Shown: positions 6,911 to 12,873 of the stretch, in pieces | Position numbering within the stretch: position 1 is the first letter of the stretch | How the letters are laid out: the number at the start of each line of letters is the position of its first letter | Assembly (NCBI GenBank): GCA_934088535.1 | Contig: CAKOJC010000033.1 | Span: 1-12,873, forward strand | Direction: 5' to 3' | DNA from: an uncultured Bacilli bacterium | GTDB taxonomy: Bacteria; Bacillota_I; Bacilli_A; RF39; UBA660 | DNA length: 12,873 nucleotides | Translations under genes and position numbers: made by a program | Notes under the pieces: model-generated | Databases searched by the model: none | Seen by the model: only the letters and a program-made list of their open reading frames with translations | Told to the model about the DNA's origin: nothing

Positions 6911-7621
6911 CTATTTATTTTTATACATTTTTAATAAAGAATTATAACTTCTAGGATACTTTTTATCAGTTACTTTTTCTTTTTTATATACAGGTATTAC
7001 TCTATAAGCTTCATTAATTGGTAAATTATATACTTCTTTTTGAATTAGTTTTATACCAAGTTCTTTTTCTAAATAACTATATTTCACTAACTCTTCTTCA
7101 CAATTAGATTTTAATGGAACTAAAACGCCATCTATTTTTACTAAAGATGTAACCATTTCAAGTATCATAGGTATTGATGTAACAGCTCTACACGTAACAA
7201 TATCAAATTTTTCACGTTCTTTAGAACTATAATTTTCAATTCTATCATTTATTACAGTAACATTTTCTAATTTCAAAGCATCTTTTACTGCATTTAAGAA
7301 CATACATTTTTTTCCATTAGATTCGACTAATGTAACATTTATTTTAGAAAATACTATAGCAAGTGGAAGTCCAGGAAAACCAGCTCCTGTCCCAAAATCA
7401 CATAAACTTTTCTCCTCGTTCAAATCTACTACTTTTGATAAACATAACGAATCATAAAAATGTAACAAAAATACATCTTTTTCTTCAAGAATAGTAGTCA
7501 TATTAAATTTATTATTCCATTCTACTAACATTTCAAAATAAGTAAAAAACTTACTATATAATTCTTCACTTATCTTAATATTTAATTTATCACAATATAA
7601 TATAAACTCTTCTTTAGTCAT
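6911..7621 (-). CDS. rsmG: 16S rRNA (guanine527-N7)-methyltransferase
   Basis: SAM-dependent enzyme that methylates G527 in the 530 loop of 16S rRNA. 236 aa, full length for the family. Seen: N-terminal helical region with EWNNKFNMTTI (34-44), SAM motif DFGTGAGFPGLPLA (75-88), the acidic ribose-binding segment VESNGKK (99-105), CRAV (144-147) and the C-terminal YPRSYN (222-227). The start ATG (7619-7621) overlaps the end of mnmG by 8 nt, as ATGACTAA, suggesting coupled translation. It is the last gene of the mnmE-mnmG-rsmG unit, a conserved trio near oriC. The stop is TAG. Confidence 0.97.
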   Translation of the reverse strand: MTKEEFILYCDKLNIKISEELYSKFFTYFEMLVEWNNKFNMTTILEEKDVFLLHFYDSLCLSKVVDLNEEKSLCDFGTGAGFPGLPLAIVFSKINVTLVESNGKKCMFLNAVKDALKLENVTVINDRIENYSSKEREKFDIVTCRAVTSIPMILEMVTSLVKIDGVLVPLKSNCEEELVKYSYLEKELGIKLIQKEVYNLPINEAYRVIPVYKKEKVTDKKYPRSYNSLLKMYKNK

Positions 7622-9476
7622 TATTGTATTCCTTTTTTAAATAAACTAATAACATAGTAATATCAGATGGATTAACACCACTTATTCTAGACGCTTGACC
7701 TATAGTTAAAGGTCTAATCTTACTAAATTTTTGTCTTGCTTCAGTAGCTATATTAGGTACTTTTTCATAATCTATATCTTCAGGTATTTGTTTATTTTCA
7801 AGTTTTAACATCTTTTCTACTTCAGCTTTAGTCTTATCTATATATCCTTTATATTTAATTTCAATTTGAACCATATCAGCTATCTTTTTATCATATGACT
7901 TATTCATATAATCAAGTAAAACACATATATCAATTTCAGGTCTTTTTACTAAATCTTTTAAAGATGTTCTTCCATATATTTTAGATGAATTAATACTTTC
8001 TAAGAACTTATTAACTTCATCTGTAGATGTTAAATAATTATTCTCTAAATAGTCTTCTAATTCTTTCATATCATTAATCATCTTAGTAAATATTTCATAC
8101 TTTTCATCATTTATAAGACCAAGTTTTCTACCATAAGGAGTTAATCTAAGTGCAGCATTATCATGTCTTAAAAGTAATCTAAATTCAGCACGAGATGTTA
8201 ATAATCTATATGGTTCAGTTATACCTTTATTAATCAAATCATCAATAAGAACACCTATATATGCTTCATTTCTTTTTAATATAAATGGTTCTTTTCCTTG
8301 TAATTTCAAAGATGCATTTATACCAGCCATAAGTCCTTGAGCAGCAGCTTCTTCATAACCACTAGTACCATTTATTTGTCCAGCAGTAAATAAGTTTTCT
8401 AGTACTTTATTTTCTAATGACATCTTTAATTGTAATGGATCAATTGCATCATATTCAATCGCATAACCATATTTAGTTATTACTACATTATGAAGACCAT
8501 CCATAGTTTTTAAAAGTCTTTCTTGTATTTCATGAGGCATAGTAGTAGAAAAACCACCAACATAATATTCTATATCATCACTACGTTCAGGTTCTAAGAA
8601 TATTTGATGTCTATCTTTATCATTAAATTTAACTACTTTATCTTCAATAGATGGACAATAACGAGGACCTATTCCTTTAATCATTCCACTATATAAAGCA
8701 CATTTATCTAAGTTGTCCATAATTATTTTATGAGTTTCTTTATTAGTATAAGTTAAATAACAAGGAGTTTGCTTATTAACATCATATGTTGCATCATAAA
8801 AATTACTAAATGTAAGTGGTTCTTTATCTCCCTCTTCTATTTGTATTTCATCAAAGTTAATACTACTCTTTAATATTCTAGGAGGAGTACCAGTCTTTAA
8901 TCTTATTATATTTATACCATTCTTTTGAAGAGAATCACTCAAATACATAGAATTCTTCTCTCCATGAGGTCCACCTTTATGCTTTTCATGACCACACATG
9001 ATATCAGAATTTAAATATGTTCCAGTTGTAAGAATAACAGCTTTACTTTCTATTCTTTCACCATCTTCAGTAATAATTCCACATACTTTTTTATCTTCAA
9101 CAATTAGTTCTTTAACTATTGCTTCTTTAATATCTAAATTCTTAGTTTCTTTTAAAGTTTTTAACATTTCTTTAGGATAATTAACCTTACATCCTTGACA
9201 TCTAAGTGATCTAACACCAGGTCCTTTTTTAACATTAAGCATCTTAATTTGAAGATGAGTTTTGTCAGCACAATAACCCATTTCTCCACCTAATGCATCT
9301 ATTTCACGTACAACAATACCCTTTGCAGAACCACCTATTGATGGATTACAAGGCATATCTGCTATATTATTTATATTAATTGTAATAAGCAAAGTCTTTT
9401 CACCCATTCTAGCACTAGCTAAAGAAGCCTCACATCCAGCATGACCTCCACCAACAACTATAACATCATATTTCAT
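7614..9476 (-). CDS. mnmG: tRNA uridine-5-carboxymethylaminomethyl modification enzyme MnmG (GidA)
   Basis: FAD protein that with MnmE installs the (carboxymethyl)aminomethyl group at U34 of certain tRNAs. 620 aa, full length. Seen: the FAD-binding GGGHAGCEA (9-17), PCNPSIGGSAKG (42-53) with conserved Cys43, TGTPPR (195-200), RYCPSIEDKV (272-281) with conserved Cys274, and AGQINGTSGYEEAAAQG (365-381). The helical C-terminal domain that contacts MnmE is present and contains RPLTIGQASRISGV. An unusual CQGC (93-96) sits in a segment where homologues usually read AQAD. mnmE ends 10 nt upstream; a GGAAAG in the mnmE end is the only evident ribosome binding site, so translation may depend on coupling. 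Confidence 0.98.
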   Translation of the reverse strand: MKYDVIVVGGGHAGCEASLASARMGEKTLLITININNIADMPCNPSIGGSAKGIVVREIDALGGEMGYCADKTHLQIKMLNVKKGPGVRSLRCQGCKVNYPKEMLKTLKETKNLDIKEAIVKELIVEDKKVCGIITEDGERIESKAVILTTGTYLNSDIMCGHEKHKGGPHGEKNSMYLSDSLQKNGINIIRLKTGTPPRILKSSINFDEIQIEEGDKEPLTFSNFYDATYDVNKQTPCYLTYTNKETHKIIMDNLDKCALYSGMIKGIGPRYCPSIEDKVVKFNDKDRHQIFLEPERSDDIEYYVGGFSTTMPHEIQERLLKTMDGLHNVVITKYGYAIEYDAIDPLQLKMSLENKVLENLFTAGQINGTSGYEEAAAQGLMAGINASLKLQGKEPFILKRNEAYIGVLIDDLINKGITEPYRLLTSRAEFRLLLRHDNAALRLTPYGRKLGLINDEKYEIFTKMINDMKELEDYLENNYLTSTDEVNKFLESINSSKIYGRTSLKDLVKRPEIDICVLLDYMNKSYDKKIADMVQIEIKYKGYIDKTKAEVEKMLKLENKQIPEDIDYEKVPNIATEARQKFSKIRPLTIGQASRISGVNPSDITMLLVYLKKEYNND

Positions 9477-9486
9477 TATTTATCAT

Positions 9487-10839
9487 CTACTTTCCAAGAC
9501 AAAACTTACTAAATATTTCATTTAACAAGTCCTCACTACCAACTTCACCAGTTATTTCACCTAAAGTTTCCCATAATCTTTTAACATCTATTTCAATCAT
9601 ATCTACTTCTAAATCATTATTAACAGCATTTTCAATTTCATCAACTATACTTAATGATTTATTTAATAAAGCTATTTGTCTAGCATTAGATATATATGTA
9701 TAATTTGATTCAGCAATAGATTTTAAATCAAATAACTCAGAAATTTTTTCTTTAAGCTTTTCTATCATATCACTATCAAACGTCGAAATATTAATAGAAT
9801 TATAACTACTTAGTTCATCTGCTTTATAATCTTTTTTCTTATCATTTTTATTATAAACTACTAATATTTCCTTATCTTTAATTTTATCAAGTACCTCTTT
9901 ATCTTCCTTATCAAATCCATCTTCACTATCAATAACAAAAAGTACTAAATCAGCTTCATCTATCGCATCAACACTTCTTTTAACACCAATAGCTTCAACT
10001 ACATCATTTGTTTCTCTTATACCAGCAGTATCTAATATATCAAGTTTAACTCCATCAATCATTAAAGTACCTTCCACTATATCACGAGTAGTTCCTTTTA
10101 TATCAGTAACTATAGCCTTATTTTCTTTTAATAATGAATTTAAAATACTACTTTTACCAACATTAGGTTTTCCAACAATAACAATTTTCAAACCATTTTT
10201 TATTAACAAACCTTTTTTACTATTTTTAAGTAACTTATTCACTTTTTCTCTTATAAATTTATTTGTTTCATTTATCATTTCTTTAGTTACCACTACAGCA
10301 TCTTCATACTCAGGATAATCTATATTAACCTCTATATTAGCAATTAAAGCAAGAACCTTCTCTTTTAATTCATTTATTTCACAAAAAATAGTTTTATCAA
10401 CACCTTTAAGTGCCATCTTTCTTGAACTCTCAGTTTGAGCATTTATAAGGTCACCAACTGCCTCAGCTTGAGTTAAATCAATTCTTCCATTTAAAAATGC
10501 TCTTTTTAAAAACTCACCAGGTTCTGCAAGTCTAGCACCGTTTGATAACACTAATTCCATAACTTTATTAACAGAAGCACTACCACCATGTACACTAATT
10601 TCAACTATATCTTCAGTAGTAAAACTTTTAGGAGCTCTAAATACAGATAAAAATACTTCATCAATTTTCTCTTTTTCTTCCATTATAAAACCATAATGTA
10701 CTGTATGACTTCGTACATTACTTATATCCTTTGAAAATATTTTATTTGCTACATTTATAGAATCTTTTCCACTAATTCTAATAACATTAATAGAACTTTC
10801 CCCAATAGTTGTAGCTACTGCTGCTATAGTGTCTTCCAT
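9487..10839 (-). CDS. mnmE: tRNA modification GTPase MnmE (TrmE/ThdF)
   Basis: Partner of MnmG in U34 tRNA modification; a homodimeric GTPase activated by dimerisation of its G domains. 450 aa, full length. Seen: N-terminal tetrahydrofolate-binding domain (1-118, with EPGEFLKRAFLNGRIDL), helical domain, and an inserted G domain with GKPNVGKS (223-230), GTTRD (249-253), DTAG (270-273) and NKND (330-333). The C-terminal FCLGK (446-450) carries the functional Cys447 of the family's FCIGK ending. An AAGGAG site lies at 10848-10853. It is first in its unit, behind a strong promoter and separated from jag by a terminator. The stop is TAG. Confidence 0.98.
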   Translation of the reverse strand: MEDTIAAVATTIGESSINVIRISGKDSINVANKIFSKDISNVRSHTVHYGFIMEEKEKIDEVFLSVFRAPKSFTTEDIVEISVHGGSASVNKVMELVLSNGARLAEPGEFLKRAFLNGRIDLTQAEAVGDLINAQTESSRKMALKGVDKTIFCEINELKEKVLALIANIEVNIDYPEYEDAVVVTKEMINETNKFIREKVNKLLKNSKKGLLIKNGLKIVIVGKPNVGKSSILNSLLKENKAIVTDIKGTTRDIVEGTLMIDGVKLDILDTAGIRETNDVVEAIGVKRSVDAIDEADLVLFVIDSEDGFDKEDKEVLDKIKDKEILVVYNKNDKKKDYKADELSSYNSINISTFDSDMIEKLKEKISELFDLKSIAESNYTYISNARQIALLNKSLSIVDEIENAVNNDLEVDMIEIDVKRLWETLGEITGEVGSEDLLNEIFSKFCLGK

Positions 10840-10867
10840 ACATTAGTCTCCTTTTTCTTCACGCTAG

Positions 10868-10896
10868 ATTATAACACATTATAATTAATATGTAAA
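10868..10896 (-). promoter_or_regulatory. Strong extended -10 promoter of mnmE-mnmG-rsmG
   Basis: On the minus strand, -35 TTTACA (10891-10896), a 17-nt spacer and a perfect TATAAT (10868-10873) with an extended -10 TG (10875-10876). The -35 box shares bases with the T-rich tail of the jag terminator, so the old transcript ends where the new promoter begins. Confidence 0.8.
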
Positions 10897-10921
10897 ATAA
10901 AAAGTATGCATTTCGCATACT
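10894..10921 (-). terminator. Intrinsic terminator after jag
   Basis: On the minus strand, stem AGTATGC and GCATACT (10915-10921 with 10903-10909), a 5-nt GAAAT loop, then TTTTTATTTT (10894-10903). The hairpin begins at the jag TAG stop codon. It ends the rnpA-yidC-jag transcript. Confidence 0.85.
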
Positions 10922-11543
10922 ATTCATCTTCTTTATTCTCCGTGTATTTAATAACTACACATCTGTTTGGTTCTTCTCCTTCACTTTCAGTTTTTATATA
11001 TTTAAAACCTTGAAGTGCTGAATGAACAACTTTTCTTTCATAAGAATTCATAGGATCTAACTTAACATCAACCTTTGATAATGTTACATCTCTAGCTATT
11101 TTTTTTACTTTCTTTTCTAAGAAATAATTTTGTTTTTCTTTATAACCTTCAACATCAATTGTAATATTTACATATAAGTCAATTGCATTTAATACTGCTT
11201 GTCTTACATAGGTTTGAATTGAATCAAGTATATGACCATTCTTTCCAATTAACAATGAATTATTTTGAGAATGTAATCCATAATAAATTTGTCCATCTCT
11301 AATTTTAGTTTCAACATTAGCATTAACTCCCATAGAAGATAATAATTCTTTAATTATTTCTTTTCCTACTTCAGCAACATCACTAATCTTAATAACTTCA
11401 AGTGTATATTTTTTTCCACTAAATAATCCACCTTTTTCTTCATATGATCTAGTAATTACATCTTCTTCTTTTAATCCTAGTTCATTTAACGCCTTATCTA
11501 AAAGACCATCTTCACTTTTAGCTTGAAATTTATACTTCTCCAT
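10920..11543 (-). CDS. jag: RNA-binding protein Jag / KhpB (Jag_N, KH and R3H domains)
   Basis: Cytoplasmic RNA-binding protein; in streptococci KhpB partners KhpA and affects cell elongation and division. 207 aa, typical length. Seen: Jag N-terminal domain (about 1-52, with GGLFSGKKY at 38-46); a KH domain (about 75-140) with the nucleic-acid-binding loop LLIGKNGH (97-104); and an R3H domain (about 145-203) with the R-x3-H signature at R170 and H174, in PMNSYERKVVHSAL. It starts 4 nt after the yidC stop, so its ribosome binding site, AAAGG, lies inside the end of yidC. This yidC-jag pairing is conserved in Firmicutes. The unit ends at the hairpin overlapping its stop codon. Confidence 0.95.
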   Translation of the reverse strand: MEKYKFQAKSEDGLLDKALNELGLKEEDVITRSYEEKGGLFSGKKYTLEVIKISDVAEVGKEIIKELLSSMGVNANVETKIRDGQIYYGLHSQNNSLLIGKNGHILDSIQTYVRQAVLNAIDLYVNITIDVEGYKEKQNYFLEKKVKKIARDVTLSKVDVKLDPMNSYERKVVHSALQGFKYIKTESEGEEPNRCVVIKYTENKEDE

Positions 11544-11547
11544 ATTA

Positions 11548-12465
11548 CTACAACTTACCTTTCTTTAATATCAAGTTTTGAACAACAGTAAATCCATTTG
11601 ACACAATCCAATATAATGCGATAGATGTTGGTAAAGTAAATGATACCATTGATATAAATACAATCATAAATGTACTCATCATTTTCATTTGCTTAGCTTG
11701 TTCAGCATCTCCACTTACATTCATATTCTTAAATGAGAAATATGTTGCACCTATAATTAATAATACAAGAATTATATACCAATAATTACCAGCTTTAAAT
11801 CCTTCAAGTGGTGTAGTACCTAAATTAAATACTAAGAAATTCTTTTCAAAGAAAGCAGGCACTCTATATACAGCTTCTAAAAATGCAAAGAATATTGGTA
11901 ATTGTAAGAATGAGAATAAACATCCTGATAATGGACTAATATCATATTTTTTATAGATAAGTAACATTTCTTGACTTTTAGCCATCATAGCATCTCTATC
12001 TGCTTCTTTTCCTTTATACTTTTTCTCTAACTTATTTAAATCTTTTTGAGCTTTTTGCATATTTTCACTCATATTAACAGATTTTTTAGATAATGGAAAC
12101 ATTATAGCTCTAAGTATAAGTCCAACGATCATAATTGCTACACCATAGTTTTTAACAAGTAATCCAACTTTAACAATAACCCAAGCTAATGGTTTTACAA
12201 ATAATGATGTCCACAATCCCTCATAACCACCTGAATTGATTTTCAAATCCTTACATGCAGGTAATTTTTCATAATCAACAATTAAATTATCCTTATTAGT
12301 TTCATATATTTCCTTTAATTCAGAACTTTCTGGTTTACATACTATATTTGAAACATAACTTTTCTCTACTTTCTCTCCATCAATATCAATCTCTGTATTA
12401 AATCTCTTAGTACATCCACAAAGTGTTAACATTAATAGAAGAACAATAGCAATTTTCTTCTTCAT
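11548..12465 (-). CDS. yidC: Membrane protein insertase YidC (SpoIIIJ/OxaA type, lipoprotein)
   Basis: Inserts and folds membrane proteins, alone or with SecYEG. 305 aa. Seen: a lipoprotein signal peptide with lipobox LCGC and lipidated Cys18, as in Gram-positive YidC; transmembrane segments at about 86-102 with 108-124, 180-200, 228-244 and 264-300; and a groove arginine, Arg119, in LILRAIMFPLS. A positively charged cytoplasmic loop (about 127-173) follows. The stretch between Cys18 and the first membrane segment (about 19-82) is longer than in Bacillus SpoIIIJ and holds two cysteines (43 and 71). The start overlaps the rnpA stop by 1 nt (TAATG) and is preceded by AGGAG (12473-12477). Next gene: jag. 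Confidence 0.96.
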   Translation of the reverse strand: MKKKIAIVLLLMLTLCGCTKRFNTEIDIDGEKVEKSYVSNIVCKPESSELKEIYETNKDNLIVDYEKLPACKDLKINSGGYEGLWTSLFVKPLAWVIVKVGLLVKNYGVAIMIVGLILRAIMFPLSKKSVNMSENMQKAQKDLNKLEKKYKGKEADRDAMMAKSQEMLLIYKKYDISPLSGCLFSFLQLPIFFAFLEAVYRVPAFFEKNFLVFNLGTTPLEGFKAGNYWYIILVLLIIGATYFSFKNMNVSGDAEQAKQMKMMSTFMIVFISMVSFTLPTSIALYWIVSNGFTVVQNLILKKGKL

Positions 12466-12785
12466 TATTTTTCTCCTCTCAATAATTTAAGTAATTCACT
12501 GCTTATTTCTTGATACGAACTACCTAAAATGTTAGTCCTTAATATTATAACATAATCATTAGAAGAATTAATAACATTTTTCATTAATATATCTTTAACT
12601 CTTCTTTTGTATAAGTTTCTAGTATGAGCCTTTCCTATTTTTTTACCAACACTTATACAAAATCTATTATATCCTAAGGAATTTTTGGCAAAATAAAGCA
12701 CAAAAAATTTATTATATTTTTTGTTAGATTTTTTTATTATTTCTTGTATTTCTTCATTCTTTCTTACTATAAATTTTTTATTCAT
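12465..12785 (-). CDS. rnpA: Ribonuclease P protein component
   Basis: Protein subunit of RNase P, which with the catalytic RNA trims 5' leaders of precursor tRNAs. 106 aa, usual length. Seen: FIVRKNEEIQEIIKKSNK at the N-terminus, FVLYFA (28-33), ISVGKKIGKAHTRN (44-57) and the basic helix RNLYKRRVKDIL (56-67). The family's RNR motif normally reads RNRxKR; here the third residue is Leu58. Position between rpmH and yidC, high Lys/Arg content and size make the call secure. An AGAGG site (12791-12795) lies 5 nt before the start. It overlaps yidC by one base. Confidence 0.95.
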   Translation of the reverse strand: MNKKFIVRKNEEIQEIIKKSNKKYNKFFVLYFAKNSLGYNRFCISVGKKIGKAHTRNLYKRRVKDILMKNVINSSNDYVIILRTNILGSSYQEISSELLKLLRGEK

Positions 12786-12802
12786 ATCTGCCTCTAGAAA
12801 AT

Positions 12803-12831
12803 ATTATATAAAAAAAATTACTTATTTTAAA
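12803..12831 (-). promoter_or_regulatory. Possible promoter of rnpA within the rpmH-rnpA gap
   Basis: On the minus strand a perfect TATAAT (12803-12808) follows a weak -35 TTTAAA (12826-12831) by 17 nt. The -35 lies in the loop and stem of the rpmH hairpin. AT-richness makes chance matches likely. Confidence 0.4.
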
Positions 12832-12838
12832 GTAATTT
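12811..12838 (-). terminator. Weak hairpin terminator or attenuator after rpmH
   Basis: On the minus strand, AAATTACTT (12830-12838) pairs perfectly with AAGTAATTT (12815-12823) across a 6-nt loop; counting stem bases, seven T follow AAGTAA. The 9-bp stem has only two G-C pairs, so it may only reduce read-through from rpmH into rnpA. Confidence 0.55.
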
Positions 12839-12840
12839 AT

Positions 12841-12873
12841 TTATTTTGATAATTCTTTTCTTCCTTTTGCTCT
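12841..12873 (-). CDS. rpmH: 50S ribosomal protein L34 (partial, 5' part outside window)
   Basis: Only the last ten codons and TAA are inside the window, reading RAKGRKELSK. This matches the basic C-terminus of L34 (RRRAKGRKxLS). Its place directly upstream of rnpA is the conserved order next to dnaA and oriC, which should lie beyond the right edge. Confidence 0.88.
   Translation of the reverse strand, partial: RAKGRKELSK

Noticed and set aside
1..12873. parS or Noc-binding sites
   Set aside because: Scanning by eye for the TGTTTCACGTGAAACA and ATTTCCCGGGAAAT types found only fragments such as TTCACGT near 7210 and 9303, without the palindrome.
1..12873. TGA read as tryptophan (mycoplasma code)
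   Set aside because: All genes are full length without internal TGA and the conserved Trp codons I checked are TGG, so the standard bacterial code explains the window.
1..12873. CRISPR arrays, insertion sequences, tRNA or rRNA genes, riboswitches
   Set aside because: Genes fill almost the whole window; the longest gap is under 130 bases and none holds repeated spacers, transposase pieces, cloverleaf sequence or a known riboswitch core.

Overview
The window is an AT-rich stretch of bacterial chromosome from a low-GC, Gram-positive-type Bacilli or Mollicutes-related Firmicute. Four things point there: the RNA polymerase delta subunit (rpoE), the rpmH-rnpA-yidC-jag-mnmE-mnmG-rsmG-parB gene order typical of the region next to oriC, a YidC made as a lipoprotein, and AT-rich codon use. 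A class A penicillin-binding protein indicates a cell wall, so this is not a true wall-less mollicute. Tryptophan codons I checked are TGG, and no reading frame needs TGA as a sense codon. An uncultured gut Bacilli lineage such as the RF39-like group would fit, but that placement is inference.

Layout, read on the minus strand from the right edge. The last 10 codons of rpmH (L34) come first, then a weak hairpin, then rnpA-yidC-jag, which are tightly packed. After a clear intrinsic terminator and a strong extended -10 promoter come mnmE-mnmG-rsmG (tRNA wobble-uridine modification and 16S rRNA methylation). Next is a ParB/Noc-like gene with its own promoter, then a monocistronic SPFH/zinc-ribbon gene with its own promoter. 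One plus-strand gene, a bifunctional class A PBP, converges on the SPFH gene at a shared two-way terminator and diverges from the next unit. That last minus-strand unit is rpoE-prfA-prmC: RNA polymerase delta, release factor 1, and the methyltransferase that modifies the release factor GGQ motif. prmC runs off the left edge.

The genes are housekeeping: RNase P, membrane insertion, RNA binding, tRNA and rRNA modification, chromosome segregation or nucleoid occlusion, wall synthesis, transcription and translation termination. I see no mobile element, CRISPR array, tRNA, rRNA or defence island, and nothing convincing as a wholly new system. All gaps between genes are shorter than 130 bases. The points most worth a second look are the long-linker ParB/Noc-like protein with no parA beside it and a repeat-rich promoter, the absence of TGA stops with equal TAA and TAG use, the Cys-containing external segment of YidC, the CxxC in MnmG, the shortened PrmC N-terminus, and the rpoE-prfA-prmC linkage.
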